Source: Bradyrhizobium sp. WSM3983
GTDB lineage: Bacteria > Pseudomonadota > Alphaproteobacteria > Rhizobiales > Xanthobacteraceae
Direction: 5' to 3'
Assembly: GCF_000473045.1 (NCBI RefSeq)
Contig: NZ_AXAY01000001.1
Location: 392,931-456,930 of the forward strand
Length of the DNA: 64,000 nucleotides
Part shown: piece by piece, positions 8,411 through 18,969 of the stretch
Layout of the letters: each line of letters opens with the position of its first letter
Numbering within the stretch: position 1 is the stretch's first letter
The notes under the pieces: model-generated
What the model was told of the DNA's origin: nothing
What the model saw: only the letters and a program-made list of their open reading frames with translations
Databases searched by the model: none
Made by a program: the position numbers and the translations under genes

Positions 8411-10099
8411 TCAAGCCGCGCGGACCGATTCCAGGAACTGCGCGACCTCGACCTTGAGACGAGTGCTGTCGGTCGCGAGCGACCTCGCCGCCGACAGAAC
8501 CTGCGTCGAGGCCGAGCCAGTCTCGATCGCACCGCGCTGCACGTCGGTGATGTTCATCGAGACCTCCTGCGTGCCGAGCGAAGCCTGCTGCACGTTGCGC
8601 GAGATCTCCTGTGTGGCGGCGCCCTGCTCCTCGACGGCGGCCGCAATCGCGGAGGACACTTCCGACAGCCGCTCGATGGTGCCGCCGATCTCCTGGATCG
8701 CGCTGACCGATTCTTGCGTCGCCGACTGGATGCCAGCGACCTGCGCCCCGATCTCGCCGGTCGCCTTCGCGGTCTGCTCCGCCAGCGCCTTGACCTCGGA
8801 GGCGACGACAGCAAAGCCGCGGCCGGCTTCGCCGGCGCGCGCCGCTTCGATGGTGGCGTTCAGCGCCAGCAGATTGGTCTGGCCCGCAATGGTGTTGATG
8901 AGCTCGACGACGTCACCGATGCGGGAGGCCGCCTGCGACAGCTCGTTGACCCGCGCGTTGGTCCGCGCCGCCTGGTCGACCGCTTCCGCGGCCATGCGCG
9001 CCGAATCTTGCACGCGACGGCTGATCTCGGTGACGGAGGACGACAGCTCTTCGGAAGCCGAGGCCACCGACTGCACGTTGGTCGATGCTTCCTCGGAAGC
9101 CGCGGCAACCGCCGTCGCCAGCTTCTGACCGCGCTGTGCGGTGTTGGTCAACGTCGTTGCAGACGCCTCGAGCTCAATCGAAGCCGAGGAGACGGTGCCG
9201 ACGACTTCGCCGATCATCGCTTCGAACTTGCGAGTGATGACCTCGACGCGGCGACCGCGCTCGATCTTGGCCTCGGCGTCGCGTGCGGCCGCTTCATCAG
9301 CGGCCCGCTTGGCAATCAGCGCTTCCTTGAAGATCTGCAGCGCATCCGCCATCGAGCCGATCTCGGTCTTCTCGCCGCGATGCGGCACCTCGGCCGAAAG
9401 ATCGCCCTCGCCGAGCGACTGCATCGGCTTGATGATCGAGGCAATGCCCCGCGAAACGTCGCGCACGAGATAATAGGCGGCGCCGATCGCGATCGCCACC
9501 GAGGCGATGATGACGCCGACCAGCACGCGGAAGATCGTGGCGTAGCTGTCAGCCGCCTGCTTGGTTTCCAGCTCGGCGCCGTGGTTGTTCATCTCGATGC
9601 CCCGTTGGAGCAAAGGATCCGCCGCCTGGGCCATCTTCGCGACCTTGGTCTGCAGCATCTCGTTGGCCTCGGCCGGGAACTTTCCGGGGCTCTTGCGCGA
9701 CAGCGCCATCACGTCCTGCACGCCGTTCAGATACTCGGACCACGCCTTGGCCCATTGCCCATAGAGCGAGCGTTCCTCGGCGGAAGTGATCAGCGGCTCG
9801 TAGACCTTGCGGGTCTGGTCGATACGCGCCTGCAGCGAGGCGAGGCGCTTCTCGGCAGCTTCCTTGCCCTCGGGCGTCTCCTGCATCAGGTGAAGACGCA
9901 ACGCAACGCGCAGCTCGTTGATGTCGGCGCGCATCGAGCCGAGCGCACGTACGCTCGGCAGCCAGCTCTGCGCGATCTCGACGGTGTGGGAGTTGATGTT
10001 CTGCATGGTGCCGATCGCCACCACACCGACGCCGGCGAGCGAGAGCACGAGGACCGACAACACGGTCAGAAGCTTGAAGACGATCGACAACTTCGACAT
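8411..10099 (-). CDS. Methyl-accepting chemotaxis protein
   Basis: A 562-aa transmembrane chemoreceptor. Order: short N-tail, TM1 (LLTVLSVLVLSLAGVGVVAI), a periplasmic four-helix-bundle sensor (about 35-185), TM2 (FRVLVGVIIASVAIAIGAAYYLV), HAMP (SIIKPMQSLGEGDLSAEVPH), and a signalling domain with the hairpin tip [20 protein letters not shown]. It relays ligand signals to CheA/CheW. The C-terminus ends VAQFLESVRAA rather than in a CheR-binding NWETF-like pentapeptide. The ATG at 10099 (MSKLSIVFKLL) is chosen over an upstream in-frame alternative start because homology begins there. A second chemoreceptor follows in the same orientation upstream; no che genes are in the window. Confidence 0.94.
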   Translation of the reverse strand: MSKLSIVFKLLTVLSVLVLSLAGVGVVAIGTMQNINSHTVEIAQSWLPSVRALGSMRADINELRVALRLHLMQETPEGKEAAEKRLASLQARIDQTRKVYEPLITSAEERSLYGQWAKAWSEYLNGVQDVMALSRKSPGKFPAEANEMLQTKVAKMAQAADPLLQRGIEMNNHGAELETKQAADSYATIFRVLVGVIIASVAIAIGAAYYLVRDVSRGIASIIKPMQSLGEGDLSAEVPHRGEKTEIGSMADALQIFKEALIAKRAADEAAARDAEAKIERGRRVEVITRKFEAMIGEVVGTVSSASIELEASATTLTNTAQRGQKLATAVAAASEEASTNVQSVASASEELSSSVTEISRRVQDSARMAAEAVDQAARTNARVNELSQAASRIGDVVELINTIAGQTNLLALNATIEAARAGEAGRGFAVVASEVKALAEQTAKATGEIGAQVAGIQSATQESVSAIQEIGGTIERLSEVSSAIAAAVEEQGAATQEISRNVQQASLGTQEVSMNITDVQRGAIETGSASTQVLSAARSLATDSTRLKVEVAQFLESVRAA

Positions 10100-10375
10100 C
10101 ACAAAATCCCGCTGATAGTTAGCAACGCACAAGTCACCCGCGCCGCGACCGTCACGGCGGAGTCATTCCAACAATGCTGGCTGGTTCTTATCCGGTAAGA
10201 TTGCGCACATAATTGCAAACACCCGTTAACAGGAACCTACGTGAAACTACGGATTTGCCGATTCTCCGTTCCGAACTTGACTGCAACCATTAGTTGCAGC
10301 CTGCACGCGACGGCGAAGGCTCTCCGCCGCGCATCGCGCGGTGGTCGGTGATCGAGAGGGCTGAGCAGGCCTGGA

Positions 10376-12136
10376 TCAGGCCGCACGCACCGTCTCCAGG
10401 AACTTACCCACTTCCAGCTTCAGGCGGTCGCTGTCGGTGGACAACATCTGCGCGGCGGACAGCACCTGCGAGGACGCCGATCCGGTCTCGCTCGCACCGC
10501 GCTGCACGTCGGTGATGTTGGACGAGACCTGATGCGTGCCGTGTGCGGCCTGCTGGACGTTGCGGGAAATTTCCTGCGTGGCTGCGCCCTGCTCTTCCAC
10601 GGCGGCGGCGATGGTCGAGGAGATCTCGGACAGCTTTTCGATGGTGTCGCTGATGTCCTTGATGGCGCCGACGGATTCCTGCGTTGCGGTCTGGATGCCG
10701 GAGATTTGCTGGCCGATCTCGCCGGTCGCCTTCGCCGTCTGCTCGGCCAGCGCCTTGACTTCGGAAGCGACGACAGCAAAGCCCCTGCCCGCTTCGCCGG
10801 CGCGTGCCGCCTCGATCGTCGCGTTGAGCGCCAGGAGGTTGGTCTGGCCCGCGATGGTGTTGATCAGCTCGACCACGTCGCCGATGCGCGTTGCGGCCCT
10901 GGACAGTTCGCTGACGCGCTCGGTGGTGGTGCGGGCCTGGCCAACGGCTTCGCTGGCAACGCGCGCGGATTCCTGCACCTGACGGCTGATCTCGGTGATG
11001 GAGGAGGACAGCTCCTCGGTTGCGGAGGCCACCGACTGCACATTGGTGGAGGCTTCCTCCGAGGCCGCTGCGACCACGGTGGTGAGCTGCTGCGCGCGCT
11101 CCGCGGTCGAGGTCAGCGTCGTAGCGGACGCTTCGAGCTCGGTCGAGGCCGACGATACGGTTTCGACGATCTCGCCAACCGCGGCCTCGAAACTGTCGGC
11201 CAGCTTGTGCATGTCGGCCTTGCGCTGCTCGGCTGCGACCTGATCCTGCCTGATCTTGGCCTCGGCTTCCGTGCGCGCCTTCTGCTCGGACACGACCTTG
11301 AACTTCTCGACGGCGCCCGCGACGCCGCCGACCTCGTCCTGGCGGCCAAGCCCGGGCAACACCACGTCGAAATCGCCGCCGGCAAGCTTCTCCATCGCCG
11401 CAGTCAACGCGCGCATCGGACGCGCGATACTGAAAATCGAGAAGATACACGCCCCGATCAGGACCAACGCGACCAACACACCGGTGAGGAGCGACGTCCG
11501 CGCCACGGAGGCGGCTTCCGATTCAGCCTCGGCACGGCTCTCCGCACCGCTCTGCTTGGCAGCATCCGTGATCTGGTTGGTCAGCTGCGCGATCTCTTGG
11601 TTGATCGGAAGCGTGACCTCCTTGCGGATGCGATCGATTTCCGACCCCAGTTTCGCAAGCTGAGCGATTGCGTCTGCGCTCGGCTCCTTGCCCACCTGCT
11701 TCGCCTCGATCTCGATCGCCTGCTTACGCGCCGCTTCGATCTGCTGCTGCCCTTTTCGAAAATCGCTGATCACGGTCGTCAAGCGGTCGATGCGCTTGTG
11801 GTTTTCCGGAGAGCGCGAAAGCCTGGCCATTTCACCCGCGAATTTAAGGGCCGCCGTCTGGCGCTCGCTGAAATAGTCGGCGGCCTTCTTCAGATCGGTC
11901 GGCGAGGATGAGAGCAGCGTGTCGCGAATCCCGATCTGCATGCCCCGCACCGAGGCTTTCGCTTCCGCGGCGTTTTGCGCAATCGTCTGCTGTATCGATG
12001 CCGCGATGTCGAGCTTCCGGACCTCGGCGTTGCCAGTCATCTGGAGAAAGATCATCAGCGCGACCAGGGCTATCGTCAGCGCCGAGGTGATCGCCAGCTT
12101 GGTGCCAATTCGCAGGTTCTGGACGAAGCTCAACAT
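10376..12136 (-). CDS. Methyl-accepting chemotaxis protein
   Basis: A 586-aa chemoreceptor with TM1 ([18 protein letters not shown]), a long helical periplasmic domain (about 35-210, charged and Ala/Gln-rich), TM2 ([22 protein letters not shown]), HAMP ([20 protein letters not shown]), and a signalling domain containing [20 protein letters not shown]. The cytoplasmic half is very close to the receptors at 8411-10099 and 61426-63435, while the sensor domain differs. The C-terminal tail is [11 protein letters not shown]. Start ATG at 12136 ([14 protein letters not shown]) is the usual form. The 243-nt gap to the neighbouring receptor suggests separate promoters. Confidence 0.94.
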   Translation of the reverse strand: MLSFVQNLRIGTKLAITSALTIALVALMIFLQMTGNAEVRKLDIAASIQQTIAQNAAEAKASVRGMQIGIRDTLLSSSPTDLKKAADYFSERQTAALKFAGEMARLSRSPENHKRIDRLTTVISDFRKGQQQIEAARKQAIEIEAKQVGKEPSADAIAQLAKLGSEIDRIRKEVTLPINQEIAQLTNQITDAAKQSGAESRAEAESEAASVARTSLLTGVLVALVLIGACIFSIFSIARPMRALTAAMEKLAGGDFDVVLPGLGRQDEVGGVAGAVEKFKVVSEQKARTEAEAKIRQDQVAAEQRKADMHKLADSFEAAVGEIVETVSSASTELEASATTLTSTAERAQQLTTVVAAASEEASTNVQSVASATEELSSSITEISRQVQESARVASEAVGQARTTTERVSELSRAATRIGDVVELINTIAGQTNLLALNATIEAARAGEAGRGFAVVASEVKALAEQTAKATGEIGQQISGIQTATQESVGAIKDISDTIEKLSEISSTIAAAVEEQGAATQEISRNVQQAAHGTHQVSSNITDVQRGASETGSASSQVLSAAQMLSTDSDRLKLEVGKFLETVRAA

Positions 12137-12330
12137 GGGTGCATCTCCCGGAAACGAGCAGCCAAGTCATTGCCGGCCGCTTGGACGTTGATCGCCCTTA
12201 CCGGGAAAGCTATCGGTCAAAGTTCCATCTTCTGGTTAACAGGGGGCTTCGCAGAAATACTGACTTTTGCGCTAAATGATTGAAATCGAAGGGTTTGGAT
12301 CTCGTCATAGTTGTAAATTGCAGCCTGAAG

Positions 12331-12582
12331 TCAGCCTTGGAAAACTTTGCAGCCGACCGTCTCGCCGACCAGGCTGATGCGAAACACCGGCTTCTTGGTC
12401 TCGTCGAGCAGCTCCATGCTCCATTTCGCATTCGGCTTCAGGTTGCGCGTGATGCTCCCGAGCAGATTGGCGCACACCTCGGTCATCTCGGTCCACGCGG
12501 CGGCGCGATCCTCGAACTCGTACGGCTGATCGGCGGCACCGGAATATCGGCCGGTGCTGATGCGGAAGAAATACAGCGACAT
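12331..12582 (-). CDS. DUF6894-family small protein
   Basis: An 83-aa soluble protein that begins MSLYFFRISTGRY and contains the conserved region DQPYEFEDRAAAWTEMTEV. This matches the small DUF6894 family, which is numerous in Bradyrhizobium and has no established function. Its length is normal for that family. It stands alone between a chemoreceptor promoter region and a secreted protein gene. The assignment is by recall of the family pattern. Confidence 0.75.
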   Translation of the reverse strand: MSLYFFRISTGRYSGAADQPYEFEDRAAAWTEMTEVCANLLGSITRNLKPNAKWSMELLDETKKPVFRISLVGETVGCKVFQG

Positions 12583-12747
12583 TTTTGAACCCTTGTGTAG
12601 GGCCGCCCCCGGCCGTTACGCAAGGCTGGGGTGCCAGTCGCTACCAAGGCATAAAAACCGCGGGCCGTACGACTACGGCGCCGCGGTTTCGCGTGCGATG
12701 CATTCGCCAAAGGCGGGTAAATTGCGCGCGCAGTTTTGCGCTAGATA

Positions 12748-13350
12748 TCACTCGGTCGAGCGGCGCAGCTCGAGCGGGCCTTCGTTCTTCGCGGGCTCGG
12801 ACTTTACTTCCGACTTCACCGGCTCGATCCGGCTGCTCTCGACCGGCGTCTCGACGCGCGCGGCGACCTCGGTGCTCGATGTGTTGATCGAACCGGTCTG
12901 CTCCGGCGCACGCAGCGAGCGCGGCCGCGCAACCGCGCGCGCCATCAGCATCTGGTTCCCGCCCTGGTGATGGAAGTCGCAATAGGCAAAGCCCATGCCC
13001 GAGACCGAGCCACGGAAGCTGCGGTCGTCAGTCTTTTCCAGGTTGAAACAAGGCTCGAACGGAATGCCCTTGATCGAGGCGCAGACGTTCTGGCCGCGGA
13101 TCTGAAGGGTGTTTCCGGGCAGGCGGAGGTGTTTGACCGGGCCTGCGCCCGAGAATTGCACCGCGCCGGCGGCGCCGAGATCGTCGAGGATACGGCCTGC
13201 ACCGCGGGTGCCGTCGAAACAGGTGAATGCAAACACCTTGCCGGCGACGAAGCGGCGTGCCTCATCCGCGTTCATACTCCCAGCCAAGGCGATGACCGGC
13301 GCAAACGTCACGACTGCCGTGACAGCCCCCAACACAATACGCGCAAGCAT
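12748..13350 (-). CDS. Hypothetical secreted protein with disordered C-terminus
   Basis: A 200-aa protein with a signal peptide (MLARIVLGAVTAVVTFAPVIALAGS, cleavage near residues 22-24). The mature domain has four or more cysteines (FAFTCFDGTRG, GQNVCASIKG, FEPCFNLEK, AYCDFHH), which suggests disulfides in the periplasm. From about residue 140 it becomes Ser/Glu/Val-rich and low-complexity. I use the ATG at 13350, with GGAG about 8 nt upstream; a TTG six bases earlier is also in frame. I do not recognise the family beyond similarity in style to alphaproteobacterial periplasmic proteins. Confidence 0.72.
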   Translation of the reverse strand: MLARIVLGAVTAVVTFAPVIALAGSMNADEARRFVAGKVFAFTCFDGTRGAGRILDDLGAAGAVQFSGAGPVKHLRLPGNTLQIRGQNVCASIKGIPFEPCFNLEKTDDRSFRGSVSGMGFAYCDFHHQGGNQMLMARAVARPRSLRAPEQTGSINTSSTEVAARVETPVESSRIEPVKSEVKSEPAKNEGPLELRRSTE

Positions 13351-13463
13351 GCTCAACTCCGAACTAACCCCCGCAGCGGGCGATGCCTTATCTCTTTACC
13401 CGCTGCTTACCATACTAACCAAGGCGACATTGAAGCAGCTTGGTTGGTAAAGTCTGAACGCCG

Positions 13464-14450
13464 TTAGACAATTTTTACCACGATTCGACCACGGATCTGG
13501 CCCGCGAGGATCTTCGCCCCCCATTCCGGAACTTCGGAAAACGGAATTTCCGTAGTGATTTCAGATAGTTTTGTTCGGTCCAGATCAGACGCCAGGCGCT
13601 GCCAGGCGGCTTTTCGTGGCTCGATCGGGCACATCACGGAATCGATGCCGAGAAGGCACACTCCGCGCAAAATGAAGGGTGCGACAGAAGACGGCAGGTC
13701 CATGCCGGCGGCGAGACCGCAGGCGGCGATCGCGCCGCCGTACTTGGTCATCGACAGGAGATTCGCAAGCGTGGTCGAGCCGACGCTGTCGACGCCACCC
13801 GCCCAGCGCTCCTTGGCCAGTGGCTTTGCCGGCGCCGACAATTCATTGCGGTCGATCACCTCGGCAGCGCCAAGGCTCTTCAGGTAATCGGCCTCCGAGG
13901 CGCGACCGGTCGAGGCAATGACGTGGTAGCCAAGCTTCGACAGCACGGCGGTCGCGACCGATCCGACGCCGCCCGCCGCGCCGGTCACGACGACTGGGCC
14001 GCTCTTCGGCGAGACGCCGTGCTTCTCCAGCGCCAGCACCGAGAGCATCGCGGTGAAGCCGGCGGTGCCGATCGCCATCGCATCGCGCGCCGACAGGCCC
14101 TGCGGCAGAGCGACCAGCCAGTCGCCCTTGACGCGCGCCGTCTCGGCATAGGCGCCGAGATGGGTCTCGCCCATGCCCCAGCCGGTGCAGACGACCTTGT
14201 CGCCCGCCTTCCATTGCGAATGGGAGGAGGCTTCCACCGTGCCGGCGAAATCGATGCCGGCGATCATCGGGAAACGGCGCACCACTGGCGCCTTGCCTGT
14301 CAGAGCGAGGCCATCCTTGTAGTTCAGCGTCGACCATTCCACGCGGACGGTGACGTCGCCGTCCATCAGCTCGGCTTCGTCGAACTGCGCAAGCGCAGTG
14401 GTGGTGCCCTTGTCGGACTTGTCGATCCGGATCGCCTTGAACGTGGCCAT
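13464..14450 (-). CDS. acuI: Acrylyl-CoA reductase-type MDR oxidoreductase (AcuI/YhdH family)
   Basis: A 328-aa zinc-independent medium-chain dehydrogenase/reductase that uses NADPH to reduce an enoyl compound; the closest named family is AcuI/YhdH. Signs are the N-terminus [47 protein letters not shown], and the nucleotide-binding [10 protein letters not shown] loop. It has no catalytic or structural zinc cysteines. Length is normal. The MFS gene lies 40 nt upstream on the same strand, so the two are likely co-transcribed. ATG at 14450 is chosen; the longer frame to 14507 runs into the MFS gene. Confidence 0.88.
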   Translation of the reverse strand: MATFKAIRIDKSDKGTTTALAQFDEAELMDGDVTVRVEWSTLNYKDGLALTGKAPVVRRFPMIAGIDFAGTVEASSHSQWKAGDKVVCTGWGMGETHLGAYAETARVKGDWLVALPQGLSARDAMAIGTAGFTAMLSVLALEKHGVSPKSGPVVVTGAAGGVGSVATAVLSKLGYHVIASTGRASEADYLKSLGAAEVIDRNELSAPAKPLAKERWAGGVDSVGSTTLANLLSMTKYGGAIAACGLAAGMDLPSSVAPFILRGVCLLGIDSVMCPIEPRKAAWQRLASDLDRTKLSEITTEIPFSEVPEWGAKILAGQIRGRIVVKIV

Positions 14451-14490
14451 AGCAAGCTCCCTGACTTGTTTCACCGGGATGTTTAGCCGA

Positions 14491-15744
14491 TCAGGCAGGC
14501 TGCGCAACCGCCCGTGCGACCGGCTTCTCCACGATCGGAAGATTGATCAGCGCCGAGAGCACGCCGAACAGGATCGAGAGCCACCAGATAGGCGTGTAGG
14601 AACCGAACTTCTCGAACACGATGCCGCCGAGCCAGACGCCGAGGAAGCCGCCGACCTGATGGCTGACAAAGGCGAAGCCATACAGCGTGGCGAGCCAGCG
14701 CGTGCCGAACATCAGCGCCACCAGCGCCGAGGTCGGCGGCACCGTCGACAGCCAGGTCAAACCGGACACCGCACCGAACGCGATCGCCGAGAACGGCGTG
14801 ATCGGGAACGAGATGAAGGCGAGCGTTGCCAGCGCACGGGTGAAATAGATCGTGGAGAGGATGTAGCGCTTCGGCAGCGAGTTCTGGAGATAGCCGACGC
14901 TCAGCGAGCCCATGATGTTGAACAGGCCGATCGCCGCAATCACCCAGCCGCCGGTTTGGGTCGAGATGCCGCGGTCGACCAGAAACGCCGGCAGATGCAC
15001 GGTGATGAAGGCAAGCTGGAACCCGCAGGTGAAGAAGCCGAGCACCAGCAGCACATAGGAGCGATGGCCGAAGGCTTCGGCGAGCGCCTTGGTGATGGTC
15101 TGCTCTTCCGCCGGCGCCGTACTGGCGGTGCTTGCGACCGGCGGCGTCGAGATCGCCAGCGCCAGCGGGATGATCAACAGCATCAGGAAACCGAAGACGG
15201 TGAGCGTCTGCTGCCAGCCGAAATTGTCGATCAGCGCGACGCCGATCGGCGCAAACAGGAACTGGCCGAGCGAACCCGCCGCGGTGCCGGCGCCGAGCGC
15301 AAGGCCGCGCTTCTCGACCGGCAGAAGCTTCGTGAAGGCCGATAGCACCAGATTGAACGAGCACCCGGCGAGACCGAAGCCGACCATCACGCCCGCGCCG
15401 AGGTTGAGCGATAGCGGCGTCGACGAATAGCGCATCAGCAGAAGGCCGCCGGCATAGAGCAGCGCGCCGACACACATGACGCGGAACAGGCCGAAGCGAT
15501 CGGCGATCGCGCCGGCAAAGGGCTGGCCCAATCCCCACAACAGATTCTGGAAGGCGATGGCGAGGCCGAACACGTCGCGGCCCCAGGCGAACTCGCGGCT
15601 CATCGGCTGCACGAAGAAGCCGAGCGCGGAGCGCGGACCGAAGCCGAGCATGCCGATCGCACAGCCGCAGAGGATGATGACGGCGGGGGTGCGCCAATTG
15701 GTGGAACGTGAGGTCGGACCGAGCTCGCCCGCTTGTATCGACAT
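14491..15744 (-). CDS. MFS transporter
   Basis: A 417-aa major facilitator with about 12 hydrophobic segments. The cytoplasmic loop between helices 2 and 3 reads [13 protein letters not shown], the MFS signature. The sequence style ([23 protein letters not shown]) resembles the monocarboxylate/oxalate-formate branch, suggesting an organic-acid or small anionic substrate, but that is not proven. It is inner-membrane located. It is 40 nt from the AcuI-like gene, so the pair could import and reduce an unsaturated or acrylate-type acid. The ATG at 15744 is clear. It is divergent from the nadA promoter region. Confidence 0.88.
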   Translation of the reverse strand: MSIQAGELGPTSRSTNWRTPAVIILCGCAIGMLGFGPRSALGFFVQPMSREFAWGRDVFGLAIAFQNLLWGLGQPFAGAIADRFGLFRVMCVGALLYAGGLLLMRYSSTPLSLNLGAGVMVGFGLAGCSFNLVLSAFTKLLPVEKRGLALGAGTAAGSLGQFLFAPIGVALIDNFGWQQTLTVFGFLMLLIIPLALAISTPPVASTASTAPAEEQTITKALAEAFGHRSYVLLVLGFFTCGFQLAFITVHLPAFLVDRGISTQTGGWVIAAIGLFNIMGSLSVGYLQNSLPKRYILSTIYFTRALATLAFISFPITPFSAIAFGAVSGLTWLSTVPPTSALVALMFGTRWLATLYGFAFVSHQVGGFLGVWLGGIVFEKFGSYTPIWWLSILFGVLSALINLPIVEKPVARAVAQPA

Positions 15745-15968
15745 GGGTGTTCCTCATCGTCTTTGGCGGTCCGCAAATCAGCGGTCGCTCATCAGCCATT
15801 TAATGCAGATGCATGAAAACCCCAAGTCGAAAATGATTGCGTTCGACGAGGGGCAGCCGCGGGAGCATTGCGTTTCGTCGCGGCGTCGCCTGGCGCGCGC
15901 AGTGCGACTTAACGGGAATGTGTGCGAGGAGACCTAGCGGCCCCGCCCTTGCCGTGTTATGTTTGATC

Positions 15969-15985
15969 TACTCATATTGAGCATA
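15969..15985. promoter_or_regulatory. Probable NadQ operator, upstream copy
   Basis: TACTCA-TAT-TGAGCATA, the same core (CTCA-TAT-TGAG) as the downstream copy but with one mismatch in the dyad. It lies 72 nt (start to start) upstream of the stronger copy, about 115 nt before nadA. Confidence 0.6.
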
Positions 15986-16040
15986 TTAGAGCTTCGATGA
16001 AATCGACCCCTGCCTGTCGGCCGGATTTCTCGGGCTCCAT

Positions 16041-16061
16041 ATATACTCATATTGAGTATAT
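16041..16061. promoter_or_regulatory. Probable NadQ operator, nadA-proximal copy
   Basis: Perfect dyad with arms ATATACTCA and TGAGTATAT around TAT, 23 nt before the nadA start codon. The TATACT hexamer inside could be a -10 element, so binding here would block initiation. The link to the NadQ-like regulator at 4703-5665 is inferred from family knowledge. Confidence 0.75.
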
Positions 16062-16083
16062 TTAACCTGCTTGGGAGGCTTCG

Positions 16084-17187
16084 ATGCCGATCACTGGAAT
16101 TTACGGCCCCGACGATTTTGCCAATCGACCGCAGGGCCAAGCCACCTCCGCCGCGGTCGTGCCGGCGCGAGCCGGCTTCGCGCTGCCGCGGCCCTCGCTG
16201 GAATGGACCAGCGAGATCGAACGCGCCACCGCGCCCATCTACGAGCGCGTCAAGCATGTGATCCCGCCGATCGAGTGGCCGCTGATGGCGCCGACGATTC
16301 ACGCGATCAACGAGCTCAAGCGCGCGCGCAACGCGGTGATCCTCGCCCACAACTACCAGGCGCCGGAGATCTTCCATGGCGTCGCCGACATTGGCGGCGA
16401 CTCACTCCAGCTCGCCGTCGAAGCCACCAAGGTGAAGGCCGATGTCATCGTGCAATGCGGCGTGCACTTCATGGCGGAGACGTCAAAGCTGCTCAACCCG
16501 GACAAGACCGTGCTGATCCCGGACTCGCGCGCTGGCTGTTCACTCGCTGCCAGCATCACCGGCGCGGACGTTCGCCTGCTGCGTGAAAGATTTCCCGGCG
16601 TGCCTGTGGTCGCCTATGTCAACACAACGGCCGAGGTGAAGGCCGAGGTTGACATCTGCTGCACCTCGTCGAACGCGGTGCAAGTCGTCGAGAGCCTCAA
16701 CGCAGCAACCGTGATCTTCCTGCCCGACCGATATCTCGCGACCTATGTCGCCTCGAAGACCGACGTGAAGATCATCGCTTGGAAGGGCGCCTGTGAGGTG
16801 CATGAGCGCTTTACGGGCGACGAGCTGCGCGCCTTGCGCGACGCCGATCCCTCCGTCCAGATCATCGCGCATCCCGAATGTCCTCCTGACGTGCTGGCGG
16901 AAGCCGACTTCACCGGTTCGACCGCGCATATGATCAACTGGGTTCGCGAGCGACGGCCGAAGCGCCTGGTGATGATCACGGAATGCTCGATGGCCGACAA
17001 TGTGCGCGCCGAGCTGCCTGACGTCGAGATGCTGCGCCCCTGCAATCTCTGCCCGCACATGAAGCGCATCACGCTGTCCAACATCCTGGAGAGCCTGCTG
17101 ACGCTCGGCGAGGAAGTGACGATCGATCCGGCGCTTGCGCAGCGCGCACGGCGCTCGGTCGAGCGGATGATCAATTTGAGGAATTGA
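16084..17187 (+). CDS. nadA: Quinolinate synthase
   Basis: A 367-aa [4Fe-4S] enzyme that condenses iminoaspartate with dihydroxyacetone phosphate to quinolinate, the second step of de novo NAD synthesis. Fe-S ligand candidates are C125 (VIVQCGVHF), C192 or C193 ([10 protein letters not shown]) and C320/C323 ([10 protein letters not shown]), at the three expected regions. LAHNYQAPE and [11 protein letters not shown] are strong NadA blocks. First gene of nadA-nadB-nadC. It is preceded by the two dyads and a ribosome site GGGAGG at 16073-16078. The N-terminal 40 residues are longer than minimal NadA, as is usual in this group. Confidence 0.97.
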   Translation: MPITGIYGPDDFANRPQGQATSAAVVPARAGFALPRPSLEWTSEIERATAPIYERVKHVIPPIEWPLMAPTIHAINELKRARNAVILAHNYQAPEIFHGVADIGGDSLQLAVEATKVKADVIVQCGVHFMAETSKLLNPDKTVLIPDSRAGCSLAASITGADVRLLRERFPGVPVVAYVNTTAEVKAEVDICCTSSNAVQVVESLNAATVIFLPDRYLATYVASKTDVKIIAWKGACEVHERFTGDELRALRDADPSVQIIAHPECPPDVLAEADFTGSTAHMINWVRERRPKRLVMITECSMADNVRAELPDVEMLRPCNLCPHMKRITLSNILESLLTLGEEVTIDPALAQRARRSVERMINLRN

Positions 17188-17213
17188 GAACAGAAGTCGC
17201 AACAATCTCAACT

Positions 17214-17336
17214 GTCGTCCCGGCGGAGGCCGGGACCCATACTCCGAGGCCGTTGTGATTGCGAAGGAAGGCAACACAGAGCTTTGCGCAACAATTTCCG
17301 CCGCGGCGTATGGGTCCTGGCTTTCGCCAGGACGAC
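17214..17336. repeat. Palindromic intergenic repeat, family C, inside the nad operon
   Basis: The arms GTCGTCCCGGCGGAGGCC and GGCTTTCGCCAGGACGAC are roughly inverted, with GGGACCCATA and TATGGGTCC as internal arms. It fills the 164-nt spacer between nadA and nadB. A second copy is at 32650-32790. Confidence 0.8.
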
Positions 17337-17351
17337 GATGAGGAGACAGCC

Positions 17352-18959
17352 ATGACCAACAACATCCACAACCTCACCCGCTCCACTGACGACGTCGTCA
17401 TCGTCGGCGGCGGTCTCGCCGGATTGTTCTGCGCGCTCAAACTCGCGCCGCGCCCGGTGACGCTGATCTCGGCCGCGCCGCTCGGACAGGGCGCATCCTC
17501 CGCATGGGCGCAAGGTGGCATCGCAGCCGCCGTAGCGGAAGGCGACAGCCCCGAAGCGCATGCGGCGGATACGATCGCGGTCGGCGGCGGCATTGTCGAT
17601 GAGGCCACAGCACTCGGCATCGCGCGCGAGGCGGCGCCGCGGATTCACGATTTGCTCGCCTACGGCGTGCCGTTCGACCGCGATCTCGAAGGCCGGCTTG
17701 CCGTAGGACGCGAAGCCGCACATTCGGCGCGGCGGATCGTTCATGTCCGCGGCGACGGCGCGGGCGCGGCGATCATCGCGGCGCTGAGCGAAGCCGTGCG
17801 CCGCACGCCGTCGATCCGCCTGATCGAAGGATTTGTCGCTGAAGGATTGCTCACCGAGGACGGCGCCGTGACCGGCCTTCAATTGCGCGAGGCCGGCAAT
17901 TTCGCCGCGAGGCCTGTGATGATCGCCTCGCGCGCGGTCGTGCTTGCGACCGGCGGCATCGGCCATCTCTATGCCGTCACCACCAATCCGGCCGAGGCCA
18001 ATGGGTCTGGCCTTGCGATTGCCGCGCGCGCCGGCGCCGTGATTGCCGATCCTGAATTCGTGCAATTCCATCCGACCGCCATCATGGTCGGCCGCGATCC
18101 GGCGCCGCTTGCGACCGAGGCGTTGCGCGGCGAAGGCGCGACGTTGATCAACGACCACGGCGAACGCTTCATGGCCGCACTCCATCCGCTCGCTGAGCTG
18201 GCGCCGCGCGACATCGTGGCCCGCGGCGTATTTGCCGAGATCGCGGCTGGACGTGGGGCCTTTCTCGATGCGCGGCAGGCGCTGGGCGCCCGCTTCGCCG
18301 ACAAATTCCCGACGGTGCATGCAAGCTGCATTGCCGCCGGTATCGATCCGGCGACGCAGGCCATCCCGATCGCGCCGGCCGTGCACTATCACATGGGCGG
18401 CATCGCGGTCGACGCACGCGGCCGCAGCTCGATCGACGGGCTCTGGGCCGGCGGTGAAGTGTCGTCCACCGGCGCACATGGCGCCAACCGCCTTGCCTCG
18501 AATTCGCTGCTCGAAGCCGTGGTCTATGCCGCTCGCATTGCCGACGACATCGCGGGCCACGCGATCCCCTCGCCCAGCCGCCTCCCCGACGCATTGGTGA
18601 CGCCGCGTGGGGGTGCACCAGATGCAGCTAGCGTGAAGCAGTTGCGCATGATGATGAGCGCAAATGTCGGCGTGATCCGCGAGCGCGACGGGCTCGCGGA
18701 GGCCTTGCGCAGTTTTGCTGAGCTCGAGCACACGGCCACGAGCGTCGCTCTCCGCAACATGGCGACGGCGGCCCTGCTCGTGGCCGCTGCAGCCTGGAGC
18801 CGACGCGAAAGCCGCGGCGCCCATTTCCGCTCCGACCATCCTGCGGAGGTGCCCGCGCTGGCGCAGAGAACGATGACCACGCTCACTGCGATGCGCGAGG
18901 TCGCGGACGGCCTCACCGAGCATTCAACGCCGCGCATCGCACAATCTATGATCGCCTGA
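17352..18959 (+). CDS. nadB: L-aspartate oxidase
   Basis: A 535-aa FAD enzyme that oxidises aspartate to iminoaspartate for NadA. The FAD Rossmann motif [18 protein letters not shown] is at about 15-32. [43 protein letters not shown] and [20 protein letters not shown] follow in the order expected of the fumarate reductase/succinate dehydrogenase flavoprotein superfamily, NadB branch. AGGAG at 17341-17345 sets the start at ATG 17352 ([11 protein letters not shown]); the frame upstream runs through the repeat. nadC starts 10 nt after the stop. Confidence 0.96.
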   Translation: MTNNIHNLTRSTDDVVIVGGGLAGLFCALKLAPRPVTLISAAPLGQGASSAWAQGGIAAAVAEGDSPEAHAADTIAVGGGIVDEATALGIAREAAPRIHDLLAYGVPFDRDLEGRLAVGREAAHSARRIVHVRGDGAGAAIIAALSEAVRRTPSIRLIEGFVAEGLLTEDGAVTGLQLREAGNFAARPVMIASRAVVLATGGIGHLYAVTTNPAEANGSGLAIAARAGAVIADPEFVQFHPTAIMVGRDPAPLATEALRGEGATLINDHGERFMAALHPLAELAPRDIVARGVFAEIAAGRGAFLDARQALGARFADKFPTVHASCIAAGIDPATQAIPIAPAVHYHMGGIAVDARGRSSIDGLWAGGEVSSTGAHGANRLASNSLLEAVVYAARIADDIAGHAIPSPSRLPDALVTPRGGAPDAASVKQLRMMMSANVGVIRERDGLAEALRSFAELEHTATSVALRNMATAALLVAAAAWSRRESRGAHFRSDHPAEVPALAQRTMTTLTAMREVADGLTEHSTPRIAQSMIA

Positions 18960-18969
18960 TGGAGTTTTC

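Larger units (their letters stand above)
15745..16083. other. Intergenic region between the MFS gene and nadA
   Basis: This 339-nt divergent stretch has no convincing gene. It holds two copies of a dyad (15969-15985 and 16041-16061), listed separately. A 44-codon open frame at 15803-15937 has no ribosome-binding site and is not called. Confidence 0.6.

Noticed and set aside
15803..15937. Small 44-aa frame in the MFS-nadA gap
   Set aside because: No ribosome site, basic and low-complexity composition, and it lies in a regulatory region. The frame is an extension of antisense to the MFS gene.
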